Shown here: in pieces, positions 1 to 15,100 of the stretch | Numbering within the stretch: the first letter of the stretch is position 1 | Layout of the letters: each line of letters opens with the position of its first letter | From: Aspidiotus rigidus | Lineage: Eukaryota > Arthropoda > Insecta > Hemiptera > Diaspididae | Reading direction: 5' to 3' | NCBI GenBank assembly: GCA_035079385.1 | Contig: JAVHKY010000026.1 | Coordinates: forward strand, 3,126,501-3,190,500 | Length of the DNA stretch: 64,000 nucleotides | Program-made: the position numbers and the translations under genes | Notes under the pieces: generated by a model | Databases searched by the model: none | Told to the model about the DNA's origin: nothing | What the model saw: the letters and a program-made list of their open reading frames with translations, nothing else

Positions 1-156
1 GCATGGACATTGAGATGAAACGTAACATACCCAGCTAATTGGTGTCCAATTCAGCATACTATTTAAAAAAAATGATAGGTATCTATAGGTATTAAGATTT
101 TCGTTGATTTCAGAATCACTGAATCTATCTATATTTTCTGTATTTCTCCTTTACAG

Positions 157-3100
157 ATACCCGAAGAAGAAGTGAGTAAGAAAATCTGTCAATAACATAA
201 GTATTCTATCTTTGAATATTTCTTTGTTTAGTCAATTAAAATGACTTAAATTTCAAAGTATGTACATAGTAAGTGCTTCTCAGCCATTCCAGACACTATA
301 TGCACTGTATATGTAGGTAATGTTTAGTACCGGTAATTAATCTGTTTCAAGAATAGGCGTGAATATTATGTTGCTTCAAAATTATTTTTATGAATACTTT
401 CCCACATTGTCTATGAGTCACACAACACAAAATTGATGTAGGAAAGAAAAAACAAAAAACTATAAGCTTCGTCGTTTTTCTCTTCATTCTATGCTTATAT
501 TTTCACCCCAAAATTTCTTTTGGAGGTAGACCTAACCTTCCCTCTACCTACGTACGTACAATTTTTGAAGTTCATTTCCTCGAGTTATCCTCTTTGTTAG
601 CAACAAAAAATTTTTCAATGATTTCTCTCGACTTCGACAGATTTCCAAATTTTGGTCTAAATGAAGTGAATAAAGGGATTTGTCGATACCTAAATTAACG
701 TATTTTATTTTATTTTTTTTTCATTTTCATTAAATAGACAAGCCTTGCAATTAAACTTCAAGTTATAAACTCGGAGTGGACCGTAGATGAGGACAATAAG
801 GACGAATATTATGAATTAGATAGTGTTGTAGAAAATCGGTGGATCGGAAGTAGTTCATCGTACGAATGGTTTTCTCATGAGAGAGTTTGTGTTAGAGGGC
901 TTGAGCCCATCTCGTGATCATTCCCCACTAGGGAACAATAGAAAGGGTTAACCCGAGATGATCGGGAATCTACAGAGGCAGCGCGTGAACATGCACGATA
1001 GCGTGCACGAATACGACTGACGTACGAGCGTACGCGAGAGCAGCGAGTACTGCTGAACGGTAAGAGAAGGGAACGCGCTGCTAGCCGCGGACGGACACGG
1101 CTGTCTATACTACACACTCTAACACTCCCCGCCAGGCGTGGCCGGACCCAAACAGCAACGGTTACTGAACGGAGAGGAGGTTGAGTGGCCTGGGAAAGAA
1201 CATATCCTGATGAAACCAGGACCTCAAGGGAAAACGGAGTGCCAAATGTCGGAACTGATCCGAGGCTCATTCTGTAGAGCAAAAAGCTTAAACTCCGAGT
1301 GGACTGAAAGAGGAGAAACAATTACACTGAAAGGAAGAGGCATGAAATGCAAGGAACAAAGCCAGGGGTAGTTTACAATTAATTCCAAATGAAAGGAAAG
1401 GAAAAGCGACAACGTCGACCAATAAAGAAAAGTCCCATAAAAAGGGAAATCGGTGTACTGCAAAAATAATCACCGAGCATAAGCGAGTAAAGAAAGATCC
1501 TGTAGAAGGAGACGGAATTAATAAGAAAATGTAAGTCAACACTTGACAAAAACTTGATAAAATAGAATAGTCAGCACAAACAATTAAATCCAAATAACAT
1601 TGCAAAAATCAATGTGTATAATATGAGCAAGCCGAAAAAGAAAAGAAAAAGGAAACGAATAACATTTCGACTTGACTGCCGAACAAGCAATACAGCTTGA
1701 GTCCTCTTCTGAAATCAGAAATACAAGGACAATAATGAGTGATTTGAAAGATCAGAAAGCAACTGATCACAGAAGTGAGTGAACCCGGCTTCGGGTAATG
1801 CTTTTGTAAACACATCGGCTAAATTATCGACCAAAGGAACTCATAGGAAAACAATAGTATTGTTGCGTACTTCCACGCTGAGATGGTGGAAACAGAGATG
1901 AACTGTGTTCTTCAAGGACTTCTGTTTGAGAGACTGGCTAGGTGGATGGTGGATGTGTGATCCACATAAATAATTGGACTAGGTACGTCATAACTTAAGA
2001 ACTCAAAGAGAGCTTTGAGTGAGACCACTTGTCGGCACGCCAAAGAGGCGGCGACGTACTCAGCTGCGGCTGAAGAGAGATCAACGTGAGTTTGCTTCTT
2101 TGTTCTCCGTGAAATTAGGTCATCATAAGCAGGAGGAGTGTATCCTGAAGTTGACCGGGCAGTTCGTATCTAACGAAGCATTTGGGGAACATTTAAGTAG
2201 GCTGGAAGATCCTGTATACAGGAGACCTTGGCGTAAGGATACCTCCGAAGTAAAAAAGAATTCGATGGACGAAGGCTTGCCAATCCGACACTGTCGGGTT
2301 GGTTTGCGCCCAAGCAGCCGCATTGACTGCAAAGGCAATATCGGGGCGCGTACAATTCATCAAGAAGATGAATGAACCGATAGCTTCCCTGTATTGTGAA
2401 CAGGTGGTAGAGGAATAAATTCGTCAGGATTTGACTCTCATTTCTTCGAGGCTTCAATGGTCATAATAGAGGTGTCGATTTCGATGGATCAGAGAGAGAA
2501 CGGCCGAAATTCTCAAGTAATTTGAGGGTATAGGTACTTCGGCTGAGAGAAGAAGAGAGGACGTTCGATCATATTATAAGCAATCTCTATTCCGAGAAAC
2601 TTGTTCGGAGTACCGAGATCAGGAATTTTGAACTTTGTAGTTAATTCTTGAATAACTTCTCGCATTTTCTTTGATTAGTACCGACAAGGAGGATATCGTC
2701 AACATAAAGAACGAGAATGACGACTGAGGATACTCCATTTTTCGTGGATTTCCACTTAAAAATGCACGGCTTGGATACATAAGGCCTAAAGCCCATTTGC
2801 TGGAGAGTTGCACAAAATCTTTTGTACCATCTTTTTGGACTTACTTTTAATCCATATGGTGAGCGGAATAATTTCAGAACATGTACTTTAGGGTTTAAAT
2901 TGTCTACTTCATATCCTTGCGGAAAGAACATATATACTGGTTTATCCAAGATACCAGGAAGAAAAACGACTTTGACATAATTGCTGAATATAATAGCCAT
3001 GTTTCACGGTGATGGAAAGAACGGCAAGTATATCGCTGATATCAGCGACAGGAGCATATGTTTCCATAATATCATAGGGATTGGGGTCTGTAAAGCCACG

Positions 3101-6100
3101 AGCGACAAGGCGAGCTCGGAACTTGGAATTACCCTCTAGGTCTTCCTTGAGACGAAAAATCCATGTAGAATCAATTGTTTTAGTTCTTCGAGGAAGAGAG
3201 TCTCGAGTAAGAGGGACCCATGTGTGATTTTGCGCCATCGCCTTGAACTCTTCATGATTTGCATCTTTCCACTGGACAGATTGTGGAGAATGAATAGCTT
3301 CCCGGGAGCGTGATAAACGCGCATAAAAGCGTTCATACGTCAGTGAGGTATCATCAAAAGAAGATGAAAGAGTGTCTGAGGGGTACTCAGATGAATCTCC
3401 CTGAACATGGGAATCAACTGATTTTTGTTGATATAATGGCGTGCAAGTAGAGTGGTAAATGGACGAGAGTCTTGCGCTAAAGGCTGTGAATCATCAGACG
3501 CGCATGGGTTGATAATGATCTCCAACACATTGGAGCCGAGGTAAATTGGGTGTAGCTGGATAAGTAGTCCAGATTGTGAACTGGGCAACAGAGGGAGGGT
3601 ACAGTGCACTAACTTTAGTACTAAGATAATCATAAAGATCATCGAATAAATTGAGTTGCATTTTTAGAGGAGCTCTTTTATGGGTTGCCGGAGTATAATA
3701 TTGATGTTCAGTTTCTACTGACCTAATTTTCCTCTTTTTTATTGGAGGAGGACGAAACGATTCGTCGTGTTCAAATTCGACATCAGCATCTGCTGCTGAA
3801 ATAGGTCGTCCAAGTTTTATAGGGTCGCGGAAAGGAGTCTGTGCAAAAAGGGCCATAATGATGGCCGGAGACTTGAGATTCTTTGAAAGTAACATTTGAA
3901 ACGTTCTGAATTGATCCTGTATCAGGATCTAACAATTAAGCACCATTGGTTGATAAACCGGTGAAAAACTTTCGTTTAGCTCTATCTGTATATTTACCTA
4001 CTTTCTTGGGCAGAGTTTCATGAGCAACACATCCGAATCTTCGGAGAGTTTTAAGTGAAGGCATTCGTTTGAAAAGAACCGTGCAAGGCATTTAATTATT
4101 CACCGCTTTTTGTGGTAAAACATTGTATACGAGAGCGCCGTACGGTACGGCGTTCCATGGCCCAGTCTAATGGACTTTGTAGTACAGTAATAGGGAACCA
4201 TTTGATCCATCTCCTCAAAGAAACTTTCGAGTCCGACACGCACCTCATTTTGAGTTATTATGGGGAAAATCATATCCATATCTGGAAAAATTGTCTACAA
4301 TTGCGTAGATACATTCGTCTCTAGAAGGGTACGCCGGTGGTAAGACCGGCTCTAGCACATCGGTATGTATAGGTGCGAGCGGTTGTGGTGCTCGAGTGCG
4401 AACTTTGGTAAGTAAGAGCTTTTAACTTTGGCCAGTTTACAAGGGTGACAATCTCAAATGACAATCTTGGATTGAGTCTGAGATGGTAATGCCTTAAAGT
4501 TCAGGCAGCGTCTGCACAAGCTTGCGCATAACTGGTACGCTAGGATGTCCCAACCGATAATGCCACAGACGGGCAAGTTGGCCACTTAATAGACCGGATT
4601 TCCTGTTCCTCTAATTTGTTAAGATCATCTAATGAACAATGAGGAATGGAAGTCAGATATTCTTTTAGTTTGGACTGAGTCGTAAAATCATTGGTAAACT
4701 CTGAAAAAAATCCGTTTTTCCTCGCTACAGAAGCGACTGCTTGCGAGTCCAACTCTATTGGAACTCGTAGGTTGAAAAACCACAAGGCAGGGAACACAAG
4801 TAAAATAGAGCGAATAGACGTCGGAGACAAAGAGTCTTTATGGACGACGTGCACTGAGTGCTTGAAATAAATTACTGGGTATCCTTGATCTACAAAAGGA
4901 CGAATCGAAAGATTTTCTCGAATATTGTCATAAATATTGAATTCACCCAGATTTAAAATTGTAACACATTTCGGGAGAATATTCAAGTTATCGACTTAAT
5001 AAATAGGTAGGCAGACATCCTCATTAGGATTTGCAACTGCTATGTTATAAGGAGCGTCGAAAGCTTTAATCAAGTGTAAATGATCGCCTGATGGAAACAC
5101 AATTTTATTGCAGCCTGACCCTGAACATGCACGAGCAGTAATATAATTTTTACCAGACGAATAGTCAGATTTGAGTGCACTTTTATGACGGCTTCCGCAC
5201 CTGCGGAGTGACCCATATGCGATGAACTTTATAGGATAAGCTGAAAACGTTTTACCGTCATTATTATCAGTTGAAGCTTTCCGATCTTCGGAATTACTTT
5301 TATTCGATCTTTAGATTTAGGAGGAGGATGGTTATTCCTTCGAGAAAGAAAGGAAGAATGACGAGTATTAATTAGAAGAATCATTAAAGTTATTATCATT
5401 ACGTCTTCGATCATAGCGATTATAGTATCCACCTCGTGCCCATCTCTTTCGTGAGTACTAGGTGCGACGATTGTGCACCAAGAAGAACAGTTATTTGTAT
5501 TGTTTTGTGGCCGATTATGTGGTCTATTACCATTATTGATATTTTTATTAAATGTGGGTTTCGAATCTCTCGAATTAAACCCCCTTTTTGGTCCTTGCGG
5601 TATAAAGGATTGATAAGGTTTTCTTTCTAAATTGCGGCCCTTGGCGTGAGCCATTGAAATAAACAATTCTCAAACATGAGAATGAGGAACTTTTTGTGAA
5701 TTATTATAAATCAGTTTATATTGATGGGCGTATTGTACTATTGCTGGGATAATCTGCATCACAGATTCTTAAAAGCGACTTGAGACTATTTCATCCGAAA
5801 GATTAAACGTACTGTCGCAAATGTCGGAAACTTTTTTTTTTTTTTTTTAAATCGTAACATACGACTGCGGATTTACTTTAAGGGAGAGATATTGCATATT
5901 CATAAGCTCTCTGAGCTCAGTATCGCCTTTCCCGGAATAGCCGGGACGTTTTTGACTCTCTAGAGTCTGCATGACTTCAATTAGATTGATTATATATGCG
6001 ATATTTTATTCAAGTCACTCACCGAGAGTCGTTGAGCAATTATTTCAGGAAATCTGATTTTATGGAGAGCAAGAATCGTATTATTGTTCGTGGGGGAGGA

Positions 6101-9100
6101 TGATGTGTAATAGCTCTGAAGCCTGCAGGGTATAATATAAATACTGTTTCCAAGTCTCAAAACCAATCCCTTTGCCCAAAACAACATTAGCGGCCAGTTG
6201 AGAAAATTTTAAAGTAAGTAAACTATTCTTAAACTCACAGATGGTAATTGGCTGCGGTGCAGCATTTGACGATGCCTGATTACTTGATGGCAAAAAAAAA
6301 TGCCGGAGATGACGTATTCATCGGCTCAACTTGAGCTTGCCCATTCTTGGGCGGTGGAAGAGAATTAGTTGAAATTTTGCAGGAAGAGTCTCATGATTTT
6401 CTTAGATAACGAACAACCACGGGTTTTGGGTTGTATCGGCGCTTTAGTAACGGGGGGAGGTGGTGAGTAAGTTGGTATCGATGGTGGCAGTTTCAAAGGC
6501 ATGCCATCAGACAAAGTTTATAAAGCCTGAATTGCTGTCAAAAATCGAGGAGGCTCTTGCCTCTTTAAAATTTGTTTCACTCTCTCGAGTAAGACATGAA
6601 AATGATGAAATAAAGGACTCACCAACTCTTGAAACACCTACCATACCTGTGCCTCAGTCTACTGAGGAGGATTCTGCTCCTCAGACCAATTAGGAGCTGG
6701 GGAAGAAAAAGAGTTCATATTAAATTGAGATGTAGATGTGGGAACGTGAGAGAAAGAAGACAAGGAGGTATGTTTTACTTTCAAATTGATTATAACTTTT
6801 TACTTTGAGGTTTAATCAAATTTACACTTTCGAAATGCGGAGTATTTTTATGAGCTTTCGCCCTAGAACTCGTAAATACATCTCCGTGCTTCTTATTTTT
6901 GCTGGGAGGTGCCTCCTTACAAGAAGGTTTCTCCCGTGACGGATTTCTATTAGACTGGTGATGAATTACGTTTCTTTTCAGCAGAGGCGTGAGAGTTTTC
7001 CTGGTGACATTGCACTTTAGGTTGATTAACAGGGTCACTTTCAGGCTTTGTTGTGTCTTTGCGCAAAGCGCTAGGTGCAGTAACCTCAGTAGGCGATGAA
7101 ATCTGCTCTTTAAAACTTTAAGAATCGGTATAATTCAAAATACTGTCCTCCTCCGCGGAATCATTAAATTTTGAAGGGTCATTCATTTTTCTGCGAATTA
7201 TTTTACATAATATTATCGATATCACCATCGAAAGTAAATTTTCGACTTCATACACTCTAAAAAGAGAGTGGGGCACTCACTGGGAGACAAGAGACAATTG
7301 AGAAGACAATAATCCATTTATAAGCTCCGTGTCGATGTTGAGACGCAATACATTACGATAAATGCAATGTATAAATAAATAAGGACGATAAGAATGAGAA
7401 GAAAGTAAGGGAGCGGGAATACGTTCAAGCGAATTGATAACATTTTTAATCGATAGTGGGTCGTTTTTCCAATGATATTTTCAATAAGGATAATTGCAGA
7501 TGAAAATAAAGGGTAATCACTGATGACTAGAAAGGAGAAATTATAGGGAAGTGATGAACGGATGAAATTGCAAGAGCAATACGCATATTAGGTGCGACAA
7601 ACAGAGAAATGCCACTGAGAAAGCGGGCACACACACACACACAAAGATAGCAAAATGAAGTGATAAAGACGAACCGAAAATATTGATGTTCGTCTGAGTG
7701 GTAAAATATGATAATGCAGCACTATCAATTATAGCACTTTGGACGAAAAGAGGACGAGTTTTCACGAGGTAAAGTACAAGTACGTAAAGACGCACTCAAA
7801 AATAACAAACGCCCGTAAGGCGTTATCTCTAATGAGAAAAACAATTCGCAAAAGTTACGACAATATTGAATAAGTCGTTCGGATTTAAGATGCGTCACGA
7901 TATTTAGGTTACTGGTGAAACATACGAAGGCCATTCACAAAGCGATGAAGCCAGTTGAAGAGTAAAATACTCAACTCGGGAAGGCACAGAAAAGATGACG
8001 TAATGTCTTCGACACGTGGTGGAGCTCGTGATTTCCGTGGGTAAGAATTCGGAGAAATAGTAGCGAATGTCAGCAGCTGCTAGGTGATAAAATTTTTAGG
8101 TTTTATGAGGCTTGACAAAAGAATATAATCGAACACCATCGAGCTTCGCTGGCTTTTTGTTTTTACGCAGAATTCCGCTGATATCGAGGAGTATGATGTA
8201 TGCCGCAGATTTGAGGGCAGAGCAGAGAATAGGTGCGGGGTAGATATGGTTGGTCGCGTCAATACTTTTCCATTATTAAAAAGTGATAAGAAACACAGTG
8301 GCTGACAGGAAGTCGCCGAAATTCTTGTCTTCAGCAGTTTAGCTGATTGCATGACGAATGCTCTAGAGTAGTATTTTAAGCAGGTTGACGACGCAATATG
8401 GACCAACAAAAATATGAAAAAGTAACACGTGCGAGTTACCACCGACCACGCCGATGTATTCGGCACTGCCTTCGAACGATGCAATATGATGAAATAGAAT
8501 ATTTTCGAAGCCCGCGTAAAATCGGGTTGTTCGATTTCAAATATGACGATCTTTCGTCTCATCAATTACTAATCGGAAATAATTTGTCCGTAATAAAGTT
8601 CATTCGAAAACGTTCGAAAGCAGATAAAAATGGCATATTCGTGGTATCAAGGTTACTCCCCGCCTTGTTTGTTTCCACGAGAAATCGAATATCGATTATT
8701 TATTCGGTTCTTAAATAAATAAACACAACCGAAAGTTGGATCGCACACTTCCAACTTGATTCTCGTCGATAATAAAGTTTTAGATCGGACTCACCAACTT
8801 AGAGGATTTCAACCGCTCGTCACAATGGAGATATTGAAGAAGTCCAAGAACAATACCGCTATACGAAGAGCCGAGCTAACGCGAGTCTCCTTTTCGCTGG
8901 TTGAAGTAAATCTTTGCCATTTCCTTCTAAGTGATGTTCCTCATCGTGGCTGAGCATTCGTTGAGAGGCATCGAACCCACGGCAATGACCGGTCTGGGGA
9001 GATTGATTGGACTTTTGGTTTCCGGAAAAACTTCAAAGTGACTGACATAGGAGACTTTGTAAAACGGAAAATGGTGCACTTCGAAGAAAGCTAGCTAGTT

Positions 9101-12100
9101 AAGTAGGTGAATAAAATATTAATTACACCTTGCATGCAGTCTCTTGAGTTCGTTTCTCACATAGCCTCTCCGAAATTGGTGGCCACCGGTGAAGTAGGCT
9201 AGGAGAACCGACCTCTTTAGAGAAAAAGACGAAAATCATACGGCCGAAGAGAAATACTCTATTCGAATTTCACATTTCCGTGATAGATACGGAATAAAGG
9301 CATAAACCGCAGGTACCATATTCATCATGATAGTATTCGGCGAAATGCAATGTAGTCGGATGCGTTATCATGCCCGATTAATTTTAGTCTTTTATTAGAA
9401 GACGAAGTTGAAAGAAATGATCATTTAGCGCTATTAAATATTCCTTCACGTTAGCAAACATGCCAAATTCGTGGATTGGTAGGAACTCATTGTACATGAG
9501 TCGGAAAACAATGTACTTATCTGCGAAAGCAGATTTTTTCCAATGTTTTTAAAATAATATAGGAGCGAAGATATTCGATAGCTCCCCGCCAATCGTATGA
9601 TTTTAGTATTGAATTATTGAGTTCACGTATTATGTGATTAACTCAAATTTAAAGCTGGTAGACCTCACCAAATCGGTCTGCTACCATGTTAGAGGGCTTG
9701 AGCCCATCTCGTGATCATTCCCCACTAGGGAACAATAGAAAGGGTTAACCCGAGATGATCGGGAATCTACAGAGGCAGCGCGTGAACATGCACGATAGCG
9801 TGCACGAATACGACTGACGTACGAGCGTACGCGAGAGCAGCGAGTACTGCTGAACGGTAAGAGAAGGGAACGCGCTGCTAGCCGCGGACGGACACGGCTG
9901 TCTATACTACACACTCTAACAGTTTGTGATGCAAGGAAAGATAGAATGGTGAAGCCGGATGATCTCGAGATGTGCCGATAGATTGACAGCATTGCTGTAT
10001 ATAGGCATGAAGGGAGTGTCGTTACAGGCCCCGTCCACAAGAAATATATGATAGGATGGAGACTTAGAAAATTGTCGAGCTCCGAGCTCTGCCTACCGGC
10101 TAGCCTGAGGCGGACGACGGATGTTTCTTCCAAAAAAAAAAAACGATAAAACAGGTTTCCTGTTAAAAACTGATCTATGACGTCATCAAATTGTGACGTC
10201 ACAGCCCCGTCCTCAAGCTATATATGATGGGATGGGGACTTGGAAATCTTCGAGGACGGCGGATGGTTTTTCCGTCCCCCCTCCCCCGATGAAACAGGTT
10301 CCCTGTTAAGAACTAATCTATGACGTCATCAGATTGTGATTTTACAGGCCCCGATCCCAAGCTATATGTGATAGGAGATGGACTTTGAGAAAACTTGGAA
10401 AATGTTCGAACTCCGAGCTTTGCTAGCCGGCCGGACAGCGGACGTTTTCTCCGAAAAAAAAAAAAAAAACGATAAAATGGGTTCCCTGTTAAAATTTTGA
10501 CTCTCGAGCTATGAGTAATAAGAAGAAGACTTAGAAATATTCCAACTCTCGAGCCATGATAATACATGATAGGAGAGGGACTTGGAAGGAAATTTTGACT
10601 TTCAAGCCAAGGAAAGGGAATTCAAAAAATTTTTACATTCAGGTTACTTACATCATGATAGGTACAAGGGACTCAGGAAACTTAAGAATCTTCAAGATTT
10701 CGATTTGAATTTTCGATACCAAAATCAATTCAATCCATAGAACAGGTTCTCTGCGTTCTTGTTTAATTTTGTTATGGAAGCTGTAATCTTGTCGAAATGA
10801 GTGTAAATTGAAAACCCGCCAAGTTGTGAATGTAAGTTGCAGGTGTAGTTGGCGGTTACAGTCAGTAGAGGGTGTGATAGGTATTTGAGTACGTTCAAGG
10901 AATTCAGTCATATTTGCTCATAGAATTTCAATATGGGGGGAGGGAAGGGCGTTTAGGAGGTTTTGGGATTCGTAGGAGAGAGCAAGGAACTTGGCAAAGG
11001 ATTGAACGGTAATTGTGAAGCTCTGTAGACGCAGAGGAGGAAGAGACACGATTGTTATCTTGTGTAAAAGTCGAGATCCACAGTCAATTGACGATTTGCA
11101 GATTCTGATAAGGGTTAATTGAAGTTGTCTTTGGAGGTGAGTGAGGTGATACTTGAGTTATCCGTAAAGAGCTGTCACTTATAGTATACTCGGATTATGA
11201 GGTACCGATCTACTCCTGAATGTCTCCAGCTCAAGACTAGTTTTCAAAACTGTGTCAATCGGCTTCATTCAACCAGACTATTGTAAAGATTTCTGTAATT
11301 GTAAACTCAAACTCAACTTCAGTAGGGTGATAAGTAAGAAAATTCTTGTAAATATTTGAAGCGTTTGGGAAGAGGATATGTAGAATGTTTATTCTTCGTG
11401 TGAATGGTTCTTCTGGAAAGAAGAGGGACGGACGCCGAAAATTCACCAGCCATTTGAGATCTGCAAAAGTCAATTTTTTCAAGTCCATCTCTCAGACTTC
11501 AAATTTTCTCGAGTACCTAAAGTAGATGAAGATCTTTCGAGGTCCATGGGTGCCTGGTCATTTTACGACCGTCTCGGATGCAGTCTTACATAGTAAAACT
11601 TGAATGAAGATATGTAACATATCAATAAACATTTAATCAAATTTTTCTAGGAATTCACCGAAGCGTGACGTCGTACCGAAATCTAACATAGTTGAAAGAT
11701 TTGACGATATTACTAAATCTCCGAATGACGGACGCTTGTACAGAGGTTTGAAATTGGGTAATGACCTAAAAGTGTTACTTATAAGTGATTCTTCAACAAA
11801 CAAAGCCGCGGTCGCCTTGGCTGTAGGAGTCGGTACGTTCTAACCTGACAGAAACGAGACTCTTACGATAAATCATAAATTGACGGATTGCTGATTGCTT
11901 TCAGGCGCTCTGAATGATTTTGCTGATTTACCCGGCATAGCAAACCTTTTGGAGACCGTGCTCCTGCAACGTTGTAAACAGTTTTCCTATCCCAATGATT
12001 TTAGTGAATATCTGGAAGCTCACGGTGGTCGTGAAGAAATTGAAAAGATGACAAGAGCAGACGAACAAATTTTCAGCTTCGATATCGATCCAAAATATTT

Positions 12101-15100
12101 AGTTCCTGCTTTACGCAGGTTAGGTGTACCTACTTTATTCTGTAAGCTGAGAAATTTTTGGCTTGTACTTTCAACTCCCCCCCCAAATACGAAGAAAAAA
12201 GTATCTCACGCCAATGATACGTGAAACCAGGTCTAAATGTGGCTGATAAAATCAGAAACTTTTCAACTTAGATACTCATCCTGATTCTTCGCTCTATTTC
12301 ATTCAACTATATGGAAGGACCAGTGAGCTGCTCCTAGACAATTTGTTGAAGCGCTTCCGTCACTCTTGAGTAGACCTAATTTAATTTAGTCTTCTATTCT
12401 CACAATAAAATACGAAAATAGTTGTAGGTTTTCAAAAAAGGCGTTGTTCGCAGTGACAGAACATCATTCTATACGAACTTTTTAACGAAATTTTAGATTC
12501 TGGTGTTATTTCCGCGAACCCCTTTTAGGTGATGGCCACAAAAGTAATTTGGAGTACGCTATCCGGGAACTGGATTTGTATCACGAAAATAGTTCAAAAT
12601 TCGAGATAAATCGAATCATGGAGGTTGAAAAATTGACAGCCAAAAAGGATCATCCGTTCAATCATATCTATACCGGTACGTATGTCGAATATCATCATAT
12701 GACTTTTCAATTTCCTGCATAACTCTGTTGTATTTTTGTAGGAAATAGAAAAACTTTTAGTAAATATTCGCTTTCACTACTTCGGGATAAATTACGTCAA
12801 TTCTACGACAAATGGTACTCGTCGAACCTCATGACTTTGGCTGTCCTGGGACAAGGTTTTTTAAATTTTTATACCAAATATATTTCAGTTGTCTATGTCA
12901 AAAATGTTAATGTGTGTACCTAATTTAAATGTAACGTTCTTTCAGAGGGACTAGATGAGCTTGAAGCTGTGGTAGCTCCTATTTTCGGCCGTCTTGAAAA
13001 TAAAAATGTAGAAAGGCTGATAATTCGTGAAAGCAATCACCCGTGGGCGGAAGAGCAATATTTGAAGAAAAGAATTTATATAGTGCCTCAAATTGAGGAA
13101 AATATCTTGCGTCTCAATTTCCCTGTTCGAAGTACAGTCGACCAATATAAAGCATCAGTAAGTGTGAAGGAACCTAGGTAAATACTATAATTAAGTACTT
13201 ACAGCTTAAATTAATATTCAAATTGAAATTAAATATGCAGCCTGAAACATATATCACACATTTCTTGGAAAGACGAGACTCGGGCAGTTTGGTTTTCTTA
13301 CTCAGAAAAGAAGATTTATGTTTTGCTTTTGAGGCGCAGTTCTACGTCGTTGCTGGATTAGGAAATTTCACTATCACTTGTTCACTGACCGTGAATGGTG
13401 TAAAGAATACACACGATATTATAAAATTAATATTTCAGGTAGGAAAGCCCAAATTATTACCAAATTCTCTCTCTCCTAAGTAATTCAATTATTTATGAGT
13501 ATTTTTCTTCCGCTGAATAGTATATTTTCCTATTAAATGATGAAGGTGTGCAAGAATGGTATTTCAAGGAGATCAAGAAATTGATGGAAATTTCTTTCAA
13601 TCATAAAGAAAAAGAAAAGCCTTTATCTTACGTAGAATCCTTGGCCTCGAACATGAAGGTAATGCTCGTATATGAAATTAAGTTCGGCTGTTTTGGAATT
13701 CTTAGAAAAGATGAAATTTTGCAGCGAAAACTAAAGATAGAAATCTTGAGTGTATTATAAGAGTCTGCGATTAAAATTGCATGCGTCGACCAAATTTTCG
13801 AAATAATTTCTCCATCTTTCCTCAACTGCGCAGCTCAAAATTCGATTTTCCGTCTTATATATGCATATTTTAGAACTTGAAGCTTTTCCAATTCCTTAAT
13901 TCATATTCATTGCTAATGGAACGTTCAAATCTTAAGTAAGAGTTCTTTGTTTTGTACAAGTAATTCAAAATTTGAAATTTTTTCAAGTTGCACTTATTAT
14001 AATGTTCATTCATTTGACATCGAGTTATCAGAGGCAGGGGCTCATTTGTGATAACCTGAGTGATTTTGTGGTTCATTTCTCTTCAGTAGGTGTGTGCTAG
14101 TGTTCTCAGATCTCTGTCATTAAATTGGGGGAGCCAGCTAGCATATCCCACTGTCTCAAGATTTTTGGAGCAATACTTGATGAGCCAGCCAGTGTGCCCT
14201 ATTTCAGTTTCGGGAATGAGAGCAGTTTCACTTATAGGAGAAACTTTAGGCTCACGTTTTAAATTTTTTTCTAGTTCACATTTAGGGCAAATTCTTGACA
14301 CGTCTTGAGATTCTTTTTTTTTTTTTCATACAAGCTTTTTAATCAGTTGGCGAAAAGGGCTCCATCTATTTGTAGATTGAATTCTGATGAGGCGGGGAGA
14401 TTTGGCTAAGCGTAAGTTGACAGATTGTATTGCACCCGCCGTAATTTAAAGAGAAAATTATTAGCCCGTCTCTAGATTGGGGACCGTCGTCCACTTGAGA
14501 AGGGATTAGAGAATTGTGTAGTTGAAAAGGGAGCTTGCGACTGCAAGCAATGCGAGTATGAGATAGATATTCAAGGACATTCAGTGAATTTGGACATTTA
14601 GGCATTCAGCTCGTAGAAGTTTGATGAGGGGGATCCAGGAGAATTTGGTGTCGAAGGTTAAGGCCAAGAAATTTAGTGGAGGATTAGGAGCTAATCTGGA
14701 AGTTCTGGAGGAGGAGCTGGGGGGAGAGAAAATACGTAAATGACTTTTATGGAATATATCTATAAGTGAAACGGTTTTCTGTTAGAAAAACGAAATCCAC
14801 GATCCGAGTTCCAGAAGGAGACCTGAACGACGGTGAGTTGGAGTAGACGTGTGGCTCGTTTACAATTTGAGGAAGTGAGGGAGATATTGGAATAATCTGC
14901 AAAAAGTAGTCGGGGGAGGGGACACAGTTTGTTGGATCTTTAAAGAGAATTAGGAAGAGAGGAACTCTCCAAACTTCTCACTAGGAGACGTCATTTGAAA
15001 TGGAGTGGAAAGAAAACTAGTGGTTTTGAATTTTAACTGATATGGATCTATCACGAAGAAAGGACTGGAGAAGGGAAGGTAAATTGCCACGGAGACCTAT

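Larger units (their letters stand above)
890..9921 (-). mobile_element. Ty1/copia LTR retrotransposon, full length, minus orientation
   Basis: The element is 9032 bp, starts TGTTAGAG, ends CTCTAACA, and is flanked on both sides by GTTTG (885-889 and 9922-9926), a perfect 5-bp target duplication. It sits in intron 2 of IDE-like copy 1, antisense to it. Domains on the minus strand run gag, GAG-pre-integrase, integrase, RT and RNase H, the copia order (integrase before RT). The coding frames are interrupted many times although the two LTRs read as identical. The length is well above the usual 5-6 kb because of about 3.4 kb between the 5' LTR and gag. Confidence 0.93.

Noticed and set aside
875..1321. 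Arg/Ser-rich ORFs over the LTRs (also 9681-10202)
   Set aside because: They translate LTR sequence in both copies. No protein domain.
6460..6693. Plus-strand ORF of 77 codons inside the copia element
   Set aside because: Antisense to the element, in its atypical leader. No domain and no acceptor or donor logic.
7631..7646. CA-rich tract considered as a regulatory element
   Set aside because: Simple dinucleotide repeat within the copia leader, with no further support.
738..9981. Open frame that would continue across the copia insertion site if the element were absent
   Set aside because: The microexon at 157-171 and the exon at 11651 already join in phase, so this frame of under 70 codons is not needed and matches no family.
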